From NCBI GenBank assembly GCA_911728455.2, contig OU452225.1, forward strand, positions 21,424,495 through 21,488,494: a stretch of 64,000 nt of DNA, written 5' to 3'. The position numbers were made by a program, and so were the translations under genes. The notes below the pieces were generated by a model. The model did no database searches. It had not been told where the DNA came from and was given only the letters and a program-made list of their open reading frames with translations. The stretch is from Marthasterias glacialis (taxonomy: Eukaryota > Echinodermata > Asteroidea > Forcipulatida > Asteriidae). How positions within the stretch are numbered: position 1 is the first letter of the stretch; each line of letters begins with the position of its first letter. This document shows, one piece after another, positions 31,464-43,300 of the stretch.

Positions 31464-31830
31464 TTCAGTGACGTTTTATGACTGTTGACTTGTAATGCAT
31501 AAAAACGTAAAATAAGATTTCACATGTTTTATGGGTTGGGTCCATGTCTGTATAACTTTGTTCGCAATTTTTGTCGTATTAACTGGGGTATGTGTGGCAA
31601 ACAAAGTGGGTGACCGAAGGAGCCATTTTGACAGAATGCGTCTGAAAATTGTGGATGGGGTGAGACCGCGAGGATATTTTTTCAGATCCTCTTGTGTAGC
31701 AATAACATGTTTTCATGCCTCAATTTCGGGCAATCATCAGTTGCGGGTGTGGGTGATTCTGGAAGAATCTGTAGGTCTCGTGTCTCGCTCTAGAGACACC
31801 AAGTTTATTTACGCTATAGTTCAAAGTGAA
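31437..31830 (-). repeat. LTR-like direct repeat, upstream copy
   Basis: The partner of 28124-28505. It contains the ORF1 start codon, so the repeat overlaps the coding region, as in tandemly arranged Penelope-like copies. Confidence 0.85.
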
Positions 31831-31920
31831 GGTTGTAAATCCGACTGCGGACACTTTTCATGAGTGAAATCACTCAGAAGTTTTCTCCGGGTTGGTTTAG
31901 CGGGGATTGGAACGAAACTG

Positions 31921-32345
31921 GGTCCTTTCCTAAGGTCATTTTTTCTATGTCAGAAAGTTTGGCCTTGGATAAGTTGGTTATGAAACGTTCAATATTTAAT
32001 GCTAAGTTTGTAAGGAGATTCTTCTTATTGAACTGTTTGTGATTAGCGAACTTGTGTTAAATAATAATATACTACGGCAATTCCAAGTATATACTATTAT
32101 TCATTATAAACGGACATTGATGAATTCACCCTCTCTCAATATGACCAAACGGAAAATGACCAAGCGAATTTGCCATTCTCAATCCCAACAGAAAGCCAAT
32201 CGCTTTTCACACAAGTTCACTAATCACAAACAGTTCAATAAGAAGAATCTCCTTACAAACTTAGCATTAAATATTGAACGTTTCATAACCAACTTATCCA
32301 AGGCCAAACTTTCTGACATAGAAAAAATGACCTTAGGAAAGGACC
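31921..32345. repeat. Fold-back copy of the ORF2 5' region
   Basis: 31921-32058 (antisense ORF2 start) and 32207-32345 (sense) are nearly perfect inverted copies of about 138 bp around the ORF2 promoter-like block. The sense arm has an open frame from ATG 32132 (MTKRKMTKR...), and keeps a sense codon where the main copy has TGA. Confidence 0.85.
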
Positions 32346-34136
32346 TCGTGGCTTCACCACTCAATCGTGCGCACTATTGGTCTTCGCGGCTAAAGCCGTC
32401 TAAGCCAACAAAGGCCTTAAAGCTAACCGCACCGTTGATAATCAAACATGTACAAAAGTGCTCGACGTGTCATATCCAGTATTAACGGAGATCAATGGTA
32501 ACTGATAAAATATATAAAGTAAAATAAATTTGACAAAACAACCAGGAAAACCCAAGAACCCAAAACTTGACCCCAGTTTCCGGTTAAACAATTAAGAATT
32601 TTGCCTACCTGACACCATAAAAGTTATGCAACGCTTGTTTTGGTTGCGTGATGATAATCGCCATACGCTTAGCCTTTTTATTGCATGGTCGCTGAGGCGT
32701 CTGTTTCCACTATAAACTGCGTCACAGCGAAAAATCAGAAATACTTTAGCAAAATGTCTTACTTAATGGCGTAACCAGCATCTTTTTTTTGCAGGGGGGG
32801 GGGGGCACAGATATTTAAAGAGGGGGCAATTTCTGCTAAAATTACCTGATTATAACAAATTTCTTGGTGTGCAGAGTCTGACAAGGAGGCAAGCATGGGG
32901 GTCTACACCACTGATTTTACTGCAATAATTTCAATTTTTGTAAATCTGAGCCCAATTTCATGGCCCTGCTTACCACAGAATTCTGTGCTTATGATGCCCT
33001 GTAAAGCACACAATTTATATGCTGTTGAAGCAGAATTCCACGGTAAGCAGAGCCATGGAATGGAGCTCGGAGCCCATTTTCATAAAGCTGTGAAGCAGAA
33101 AATACTGCTTAACAATTTATTTTCTAAAATGAGTGGGGCAATAGTCACAACAATGTAAAGTTTATGAAATTTTGGCTGGTAAGCTGTTTCTGCTAAGCAA
33201 CATGTTTCTGCGCTTAGCAAATGTGTGTGCTTACATTCTTCATGAAATGGTTAGTTCCAGGATCGTTCACCATAGTATGGTGGCTCTAAAGGAACATCCA
33301 TGCCTTAAATAATGCTCTTAAAAGCTGGCCCTATCTCAACTTTCTGATACATTTATGTGAATTGGTTAGGAACATAAAAATCCATAACTTCATGGTCTGG
33401 TTGTACAATGTTTTTTCTGTGTTTTTTTTTTATTATCACCGAGAGTTCCAACTGTGAGTAGGAATGAATTAACAGTATTTTTGTGTTTCCCCCTTTGTTA
33501 TTCACATTATTGCCTTTGTGAATAAATGCTGTCATGCATTTTAATTAATTATTCTTTTTAATAAGAGAAAATATTGCTTTATAACAGCAGGTACTATGAC
33601 ATCTTACTGTTTTTGTTTTATTTCTTGATGGGCTTTCCTTAGCAAAATCTTATTAGACTCTATACACAAAACTGCACCTCAGTAACTGAGATGTACCTTA
33701 ATAATACCTCACATGCCAAAATATGTCTCTATCCAATTGCCAAAGTGAAGGATTCAGAAGGACTGGGGCTGTAGGCCCCCAAAAACAATTACTTATCCCT
33801 GGGTCAGGTGCTCCAATCTAATCTGAGTCCAAACAATTTGGTGTGGAGTGACACAGGAGAGGAGGATATGGGAGGATTGAAGCCACAAGCTGGCAAAATG
33901 CCTTGTATGTAAGGGTCATGTCTGTCATGGTACAAGAAACATCCACAACACTACACTTGTCTGTCCTAAAGGCAGAGGAGTGGAGTAGCCAGTGGGGGCA
34001 ATCCCCATCTCTCTTGTCTTCAACTTTGATACTTTTTGAAGTAGTATTTTTGTGTTGAATGTATCAATATTTCAATGCAAGCCCCCTCAAATGAATTGTA
34101 GTTCCTTTGGTTTTGCTTCATAATGTTAGACAGATT
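32346..34136. other. Intergenic region and 3' UTR of gene 2
   Basis: Contains a G12 tract (32796) and a degraded MITE related to the 9569 element (about 32945-33065, CCCAATTTCATGGCCCTGCTTAC / GTAAGCAGAGCCATGGAATGG). Further GCTTA-rich material runs to 33245, then unique sequence that should include the gene 2 3' UTR. Confidence 0.55.
33617..33622 (-). terminator. Possible polyadenylation signal of gene 2
   Basis: AATAAA on the minus strand, about 515 nt after the gene 2 stop codon. No closer AATAAA is seen in that direction. Confidence 0.4.
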
Positions 34137-34306
34137 TTAAGAAGATTCGGTGGATACAGCTACTTTGAACAATGTCTTGACGAGATCATTGTGGTTTGTA
34201 AGCGAGACAGAAGGCTCCTTTAAACTGTCGCTAAGTCCATCCTTCGGCATTGCATTCTGTCCTTTACCAAGAGATCCACTTTGAAGCTTCTGGGTGATTT
34301 TGAAAA
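34137..34306 (-). CDS. Gene 2 terminal exon
   Basis: Acceptor GGTACAG, entering in phase 1, 56 codons including TAA (34139-34137). Encodes IFKITQKLQSGSLGKG and ends VKTLFKVAVSTESS. Confidence 0.85.
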
Positions 34307-37300
34307 CTGTACCAAAAATGAAAACATTTCTTAAGATTGAAAACCAAGATGCATATAAGTAATTAGTACTATTATGTTTAATTAATTTATATCAATTAGA
34401 ACTTTCTCACTGACTGGTCACACAGGCTTTTTTATCAAAGGCAAGGTTTGTAAAAATCTAACAGATGATGTAAGGAGGAAGGTTGTGGGTTCGAATCCCA
34501 ACCTAGGTACCTGTTGATTTTTATTGTTGTGGAAATGTAGGGTATACAAGGCTTTCATAATATGATGTTTTAAGAAAGGATGAACTAGCCAGCCAGACCA
34601 CTTGGAAATACTTTTTGACTGGTCCTCAGGTGTTTCAAAAATTTGCATTTGGCCAAAGAACTGCTGTTAAAGCCCCCGGTCAACATTGGTAAAGTGTCTG
34701 AAAGTGTTTTCATTCTTTGCATAAAATCAAGATATAATATGTAATAAAACCAACCTGTGAAAATGTCAGCTCATTGAGCAGATACTGGTTTATTACCTTG
34801 GCAATGGTCACTGACTGTGCTGTTTATTTCAACTTAGTATGATCTCTCATGAACAGTATTCTTTACAATATGTCTAATACTCTTAAAAATATACCTCATT
34901 TTGAGCACTTTGCACAATTTTGTACACTATGTATAGGAAGATGCAGAGTCTGTGATCACTAGGAACGTGTGTTATACATAAACACCAAAACATAGACTTA
35001 CTCAGATCCCTTGATCTCTTTAGTTCCTGCTGTAGGTCTTGGGATGAGCAGTGTTTTTCTAGGTTGGTGTGGACCATCTTTAAGACTCCTAAAAGGGACT
35101 AAAAAAATTGAGAATAAAAGTGATAATAATAATTAAAGCTTAAAATTTGAGGCATTGCATGCTAGAATGGGAAAAAACAACAATGTGGAATATTGGTAAA
35201 GATATTATCTGCCATCACTAGGTATATTAAGTTCTGAAAAGAACATATCTTGCTGAAAGAACTTACACCACTTAGTTCTGAAAGAACTCATAATACTTAG
35301 TTCTGAAAGAACTCATAATGCTTAGTTCTGAAAGAACTCATAATGATTAGTTCTGAAAGAACTCATAATGATTAGTTCTGAAAGAACTCATAATACTTAG
35401 TTCTGAAAGAACTCATAATGATTAGTTCTGAAAGAACTCGTAATGATTAGTTCTGAAAGAACTCATAATGCTTAGTTCTGAAAGAACTTATAATGCTTAG
35501 TTCTAAAAGAACTCATATGCTTAGTTAAGAAAGAACTCATAATGCTTAGTTCTGAAAGAACTCATAATGCTTACTCCTGAAACAACTCATAGTGCTAAGT
35601 TCTGAAAAACCATATGCTTAGTTCTGAAAGAACTCATAATGCTTAGTTCTGAAAGAACTCATAATTCTTAGTTCTAAAAGAACTCATAGTGCTTAGTTCT
35701 GAAAGAACTCATAATGCTTAATTCTGAAAGAACTCATAATTCTTAGTTCTAAAAGAACTCATAATGCTTACTTCTGAAAGAACTCATAATTTCGGGTGGT
35801 TTCAGGTTCTTAAAAAAAGTTCCAACCCAGGGATGAGAGTGGATGAAAATGAAAACTTCACAAACCATGCAATAACCCAAATCAGTGGTAGCATTCTGTG
35901 CTTAAATGTAGATGGGGAAAGCACCTTGGTGTCATCAAAATACAGTACATTTACTGTGTTAAGGCTTTACAAGGGCCTGGATGTATGTTACGGAAGCGTA
36001 TAGCTGCCAACATAAAATTAAATTTTCCTCCCAATTAAGTTGTACGTATGAGATAATAGGGGGGCTGTTTATGCACTTGACTGCACAAGCACACAAACAG
36101 CCCCCTCTATCGACCGTGGAATTAAAAATAAGGAATGTTTTGCAGTAAGACTATTATTTCATACCATACGTACGACTCAATTATCTGGTACGTACGACTC
36201 AATTATCTGGGACGTACGACTTAATTCGTAGTATGTAAATGACATGATTTCTTTTAGGAACAAAATTCTACAACAATAATTTTGTAAATCCAGAAATCCG
36301 TTTGTGTGTTTCATGATTTATGATTTTATTAAGAGTTTATCCTGTTGGTTGAGTCATTATGTCACACGTATGTGCATCTGCTGCACGCTCAAAGTTTCTG
36401 CTACTTCCAGCTCCAAAGCTGGCATACTTTTGCGTGTAATTTTACACCAAAAAAAACCCCACCCATTTCAACGCTCAAAGGCATTTTGAAGAAGGTATGT
36501 AAAAGCCATGTCCAAATATTCCACGAAAAAGAACAATCAAAGAAAAACTGGCTCAAGACATGAAGTGAGCATGGCTTATAGTGGAACGACGTCACACTTT
36601 ATGAATAGGATAGACCTTCGGAACAACAACTGTTTGAACTTAGCCTATAATAATACATTGTCTTTTAATCAGCTTAAAAAAATGACACAGTTTGGTTGAC
36701 ACATCATGGTAAGTCCTTCATTCTTAAGACGTTACAGTATTCTTTTTTTACAATTTCCGTCAGCATTAGTAATGACTGACTTTTAGCTCAACCTAAATCC
36801 ATTTTCTTAATTAACTTGAAACATGCGTTTGGTTGTTGCAGAAGCCATTGCCATGAGCTAAAAGACTAACATCTTATTAACAATTGTTGTCAGCATCAGC
36901 AATGACTGGTAAAGAGCAACCTAGTTTTAGTTTGAAATGTGATGCACAATTCAGTTGGCGTGGTGCAATCTTTCCCTTCAGGGGGAATGTTATTAACTCA
37001 TTGCCATTGGAATGCAAATTGGCTGATCGTCTTTAACTAAGCTTGGCAAATGGCATGTAAACATTTATTTATCTTGCTTTTGTCATGCAACAGAAACCTT
37101 TCAGAAGACTGGTGTAGATCAGTGTTCAAAAGTGGGGAAGGGAGGTGATCTTGATGTTTGCATACACTATGTGAGATAAATTTAGTGTGAAATTACCAAC
37201 TTTGTTTAAAGCCAGTTTTTTTTAATAGAGGGGCAGACACTCATTACAATAGTTGTTTTGAATGGTTTGTGTTTTTCTCTTTTACTAAAAGGAAACAAAA

Positions 37301-40300
37301 AAATGTATATTGATCAAAATATGGGGTAGCAGGAAGCCTACTAGGTGTGGGTTCTAAGGCCCTTTCCAGGAAAATTCTTGGAGATGAAGATGCTCTGTGG
37401 TGAAGTATGAGCCTTTAATTAGTCTTTCTTAACCACTTGCTGCCAGAAATCTTCCATTTTGTGCCTGACGGGATTATTTTCTCAGAATTGCTGGAATCAC
37501 TTTTTGTTGAGAGTACCGCTGGAACAAAGAAACCTTGACTTGACAAAGCTAAGAGAACAAAGATTCTCTTTTTTTCACCGTGACTTTTGTTTTCTCTATC
37601 AAGAAAATGTCAAATTCATGCACCATGACCGCCTTCCAACCAATAAGACTGCCTAAACTGGATGGGTAATTTATGAAGAAACAATGTTAAAAACCAACCT
37701 TACATAATGCATATCACCGTGAGGTCCCTATGTGCTGAATTTAACAATATTATACAAAATCTTTCTTTTAAGAAAGACACTGATAGGATCCAAACACCAA
37801 GCCACTATTGCTTTTTACAACAGAACCAGACTTCTCTTACACTTACCTTATATTGGTCACGCTGCTGATTGCTAAGGGACTCTGATCGACTTAAAGCAAA
37901 CAATCTTGCTCGCAGGGATGCGTATCTGTGACAAATGACATTTCAGACACACAGACGTTACTGCAGAGTTTCACAGTTGAGTGGGCTCGGGAACTAGACC
38001 TTCAGCTCTGTTAGGCCATTTTTAAAACATTGGCTTCGGCTCGCGCTCTATCAGCAATTTTAAAAAATGTACTTTCAGTACAGGATGTCAAACAAGTAGA
38101 TGGTGCCTAAGGCAGAGCTAAAGTTGTGGTTTGAAATGGCCTTAGTATCAAGAGGTGCAGTGGGTTTCCTTCCTTCCTAATGGACAGCCATTACACTTGT
38201 GCAATTGGGTAAGACAGTCTGGAATTGGCAATTTTTTAAAAACCACAGATTGGGTTTGGGTTTGGGCTGGGCTCCATCAGTTATTTGGAAAATGTACGCT
38301 GATGACGTTTTGTCTTTTATATAAATATTCTTATAAATTATTATTATTATTAATTAATTCTGGTTGTGAAGCCATGGGTTCTCAGATAGCGAACTTAATC
38401 ACTATCCTAGCCAAGAACCCCACGGAGAGAAGACGAGGAAGGAAATTTCAGTTTTTAGATGTGGGAGGAAAACCCCAGATTTAAACCAGGGAAAACCCAC
38501 ACAATCAGGTAGGGACTGAAAACCCAATCCACATAGTGCCCCTGGTGGGATTCGAACCGGGGTCCTAGAGGTGAAAGGTGAGGAAAGATATACCACTATG
38601 ACAACCCGACCAACCCAATAAATGTTTCTGATTCAATTGCCTGGGACTATTTGTATCATCTCAGATGAGGCAATATAGTCTTTTTTCAAAATAAAGACCA
38701 ACCTTTCAGCCATTTCTTTGTCTTCTCCAACTCTGCCAGGCCACTCACTTGGGTAACTTGAAATGACTCTATATTTGTAAATAAAACAAAAACAATCTTA
38801 CTAAACACAGAATCCTGCCGTTAAGGTATGTAAAATGGAATTGAATGAACAAATAGACCCCTTGCGTAACGCCCAACACTGCTGGTATGCTGAGGTCACA
38901 CGCATGTTTTTACGACCAATGATCTGCCTCCTTTTGCCTCAGTGAGGGCGCTGTTTGAGAGTGTGACGCCATATGCAAGGGGTCTATACTTTCACACTGT
39001 TGTTGACTTTGGAAGTCAAGAACAGTATGACTGCCTAATAATGGTCCATGAAGATGCATGCATATAACCAGTCCCCAACGTGGCCTCCAATCAAACCACT
39101 GCATTTGTATAATGACTGGCCATAAAGAAAGAAGCACACCTGGTAGATGTTTGTTGCTAGAATTTCTCTGCAGAAAGGTTTTTGTCCGTGTAGCACTGTA
39201 TTATTCGGTGATCGTATTGCCTGCATGCTTTTAGCCAGATAACACTATGCAGTTCTTACTTGGCGCTTTATCACACCTCACCGGCATCTCAAAGCACTCA
39301 CTTTAAATGACAGGTATGCAGAACTGTCTTTTGAATTATGAGAACTATTCATATAGCACCGTGTAAGAGTTTACAATGTGATGAGGTGTAACCTGCAGCC
39401 AACCATACCAGGAAAACTGGGACAAACCCCTTCTTTTAACAATAAGTATACTGGGTTCTTTCATAAACAATACACAATACAAGTCCCTTCAAAAATAGCA
39501 CATCTGATAAATATGGCTATGTTCAGCACAATAGACCTTATGCATTGACATCATCACGCCACCATCTTAGAGATAAAACGATGTATATATGCGCTGTGCA
39601 GAGGATGGGCAAATCAGCAACCTTCTTTTGACCTCTAGTCAAAGGCGCCCTACTCAAATGACTTCATGTGCATAAGGTCTATCATGGAAATGCTATTCCA
39701 CTACGTGTTTTTGTTTTTATTCCATTGCTGACGACAGCAATGGAAGCCAACTCACCGTTCTCGGCTTTATTTCTATGAGTCCAGTGCACTAGACCGCTCA
39801 GCCAGGACAATCAACACTCAACATAAAGTGATCACTTACTCTTGTAGGTTGGACTGGTCTCGTAAGGATGGCTTGAGACTACTCTGTGAATCTTCCTGCG
39901 GCTGTTTACGGAGTTCATCCAAACTCATCAAGGTCGTTCGTTGCTGTTGACGTCCAAGTTGTCGCTGGTACACATCTTCCATGGTGAAATTGACTGAAGA
40001 GAAAACAAAAAAATAGTTCAAACAAACTGATCAAGATAGAAGACATCTTGACATCTGAAGGGGTCATGGAAAGTCTAAATTTTCTTAGTATAATGATGTA
40101 AAGCAATCAATTCCAACTCACAAGGTGCCAGGCAAAAGGTCATGCAAGTTGAATGTGTAATAGTTTTAGTCAATTATCAAAATCTAAATTCCGTACAGGG
40201 CTGGAAACCCTACATAAAGGGCGCTCTATAGATGGATGTCAGAGGCTATCAGGCTGTCCTTTAGCCATCCTGTTTCCTGTTTGGACACCCTGCTTTTATC

Positions 40301-43300
40301 TGCAAATTTATATGAAGTAATAAAAAAATAATTTTGGCAAATTGTTTTTAAAATTGAACAAGTTAACTTCATCAGCCATTTTTCAGATCATGGCTGGCAC
40401 TACAGAGGAAGCAGTAATGGTGGCTATGGTCCTCTACCAGGTTCACATCAGATTACCAAATTTATTTCTCAATAATCCTTTAGTTGTCAAGGGAACTATC
40501 GGTTCTTCCTGAACAAAACAACTTACTTTTAGTCACAATCCTGTCAATAACAGAAGATGGGACGTCTGGTAACTCATCATTATGACTTGACTGTTGAGCT
40601 GTAAGAGTAAAACCACACTCATATTGGGCATCAAAGAAATCAGCAATGGTGATTTGTAGGCTTTCTTTAACTTTGTCAGTATTTCAGAGGGAAATATTTC
40701 TCTGGAGGATTGGTACTGGTATGAACTTTAGAATCAGTCAGCTTTCAGATGGAAATATTTCTCTGGAGGATTGGTAGTGGTATGAACTTTAGAATCAGCG
40801 AGCTTTCAGATGAAAACATTTCTCTGGAGGATTGGTAGTGGTATGAACTTTAGATTCATTGAGCTTTCAGAGGGAAATATTTCTCTGGAGGATTGGTACT
40901 GGTATGAACTTTAGAATCAGCGAGCTTTCAGATGAAAACATTTCTCTGGAGGATTGGTACTGGTATGAACTTTAGAATCAGTGAGCTTTCAGAGGGAAAT
41001 ATTTCTCTGGAGGATTGGTACTGGTATGAACTTTAGAATCAGCGAGCTTTCAGATGAAAATATTTCTCTGGAGGATTGGTACTGGTATGAACTTTAGAAT
41101 CAGTGAGCTTTCAGATGGAAATATTTCTCTGGAGGATTGGTACTGGTATGAACTTTAGAATAAGTGAGCTTTCAGATGGAAATATTTCTCTGGAGGATAG
41201 GTACTGGTATGAACTTTAGAATCAGTGAGCTTTCAGATGGAAATATTTCTCTGGAGGATTGGTACTGGTATGAACTTTAGAGTCGGTTATGGAAACTCAT
41301 CATCCCCCCTGCTAATTACCAATCCTATATTTTGTCTGATTGTTGTATTATTTAATTCAGACTTCCTCATTGGACCAGGTTCCCTCACCTTTCCAGGCAT
41401 TCATCCAACTTCTGGGTCCGGATTCCAGTACAAAAGGCGTTGACATGGCCCGGACCTGGCTACTAATGAATTCCTTGTCAGCCATATGAGCTTCTACTTC
41501 TCCACTGGCTATGATTACAATGTCTGCATGAAACAAGGTGATAACACAAAGAAGAATTGGTTTAGTGTTTCCATTAAGCATTTAATTGGTTAAGTGCTTC
41601 TGTTTCCTATATTGCGGCCTCTTGGGATATGGGATGTATCTTGCGAGTGTGATAACAAATTTATCTTCAAGCAAACTTTTTCATGTGCGACGCGTGAAGT
41701 TCAAAAGTTTTTGAGCGTCATTTCATGAAGAGCAGTTCGTTCAATGCACAAAGTTTAGATTGTCATTTTGCACTGTCCGTATACAGAGTGTTACGCATGA
41801 TACTCACAATACACAGAGTGCAATATACATGTAGACTACTGGGAGTATGATATGGTTTATTATCATACTCCCGTTGAGCAATCTGATTGGAGGATTAGCA
41901 CGTACTGGAAGATAATGCTTGTTATCTCACCAATAAAAAAAAAATCAATCAATGGCCAAGTTTCTTTGCACTGCAAAACCTGGTATATTCCCTTACAGCC
42001 ATCGTTCTTCATTGACAGGATTAGAACCAACTAGACATAATTGCATTCATGAACGAATGCCAAGCTGTTTCGCCGAAAACATTTTCAAATAATACTCATC
42101 TTAATATGAAAGTCTGAAATTGTGTGCATGAAGAAGTTAATAATGGAAAAATTCATGCCTTGTGAGATCGAATCCATTCTGTACATATATTGTGAAACTG
42201 TACCTTTAAGATAATATAACCTGACAAATGATGACGTCATGATGACGTAAAATCGTTTTCAGAGCATTTATGACCCATCGAGCCTGTTTAAAAAGGAATT
42301 TTGATTATACCATATTCCGTTAGCAAATTATGACTTAAAGGGGCAAATACTGAAAAAAATCATAAAAAATTATTTGATGACGTCATCATGACGTCACTTC
42401 ACAATAACCACGAACTTACCAGTATCTAACAACATGCCAAGTTTTAACATGATCGGACCAACACTTTCGGAGATATACGACTTCAAAAAGTGCACCCTTA
42501 ATGGTACATCATGTGACCGCTGATGACGTCATCAACCTAAAAATTCACACATATGTTGGCTGCCTGACGATCATTATGTGTATCAATTTTCAAGCGATTA
42601 CAACAAACTTTGCCACACAGATCTTCTCAGAGTGCATTTTGAACAGTTTTCAACCTGCCGCTAGAGGGCGCCCTTGTATATTATGACGTCATCGGTATTT
42701 TTTTCCAAAAGCTGACCCTTGCTGGACACTAACATCGTTGAAAGCAACTTCATAACTTTTAACACTTTTGAATTACCAGGGCACTTCCAGTTTCGACCGG
42801 AAGTAGAGGTCACGTGAGGTCGCGCACACTGAATAAAATGAAGACCTTATTTATACCTGAATAAAAATCCCGCAATCAGAAACCTACGGTCTCTTGTGGC
42901 TGATTTGATATGGATTTTCAAATTTTAAGCTATAAATCTTTAAGATGACGTCACATGACAGGTAATGACCTCATCATGACGTAAGTGCAATATATATACT
43001 GCATTGCACTAATACCTTTCATCACTTAAAGTTTCATTGCAATTGCTCATCGGGAACATTGCAAAATAGCGCTTAGAACGAAACATGTGTTATTGCGATA
43101 CGCTTCCGGGACGCTGAAAAATAAAAATTTAAAAAAAAACTTTAACGAAAACAAGAGCTGTTTCGCTGCGCTTTGCTGCGAAACAGCTAATAATGCTTAT
43201 TTGAGTTCATGTGGTGCAGCTTCATTGCAACATCTCGATATGGGAAAAGGGTTGTATCTTGTACTTAAACTCTACCTTGGTTCAGTGCTTACATCCAGGA

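Larger units (their letters stand above)
28124..32345 (-). mobile_element. Penelope-like retroelement with LTR-like direct repeats and terminal fold-back copy
   Basis: On the minus strand the order is: partial inverted copy (32345-31921), LTR-like repeat (31830-31437), ORF1 (31463-30762), ORF2 with reverse transcriptase (30585-28499) and second LTR-like repeat (28505-28124). RT signatures seen are LPKIHK, CAMGSTAS, YRDD, TKPTETYQYLH and a distal helical block ending LIRAKL. The KPTxTxxYLxxxSxHP motif and the pseudo-LTR plus inverted-fragment architecture are typical of Penelope-like elements. No GIY-YIG endonuclease is found at either end. ORF2 is broken, so the copy is probably inactive. Confidence 0.8.
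35099..37846 (-). other. Gene 2 intron before the coiled-coil exon
   Basis: 2.75 kb holding the 25-bp palindromic satellite (35230-35790), a 22-bp tandem repeat (36166-36225) and a copy of the 37.4-kb MITE family. No exon is found on either strand. Confidence 0.7.

Noticed and set aside
28124..32345. LTR retrotransposon or endogenous retrovirus
   Set aside because: No protease, RNase H or integrase and no primer-binding site were recognised. The RT motifs and partial direct and inverted repeats fit a Penelope-like element.
35230..35790. Heat-shock or steroid-receptor element array
   Set aside because: The half-site orientation and spacing (AGTTCTnnnAGAACT) are everted relative to AGAACAnnnTGTTCT, and the TTC/GAA spacing does not fit nTTCnnGAAn.
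35230..35790. CRISPR array
   Set aside because: Units are contiguous with no unique spacers, in an intron-containing eukaryotic region.
36345..36563. 72-codon ORF crossing a GTATGT donor-like site
   Set aside because: It lies within a gene 2 intron on the other strand, has low-complexity composition, and no partner exon was found.
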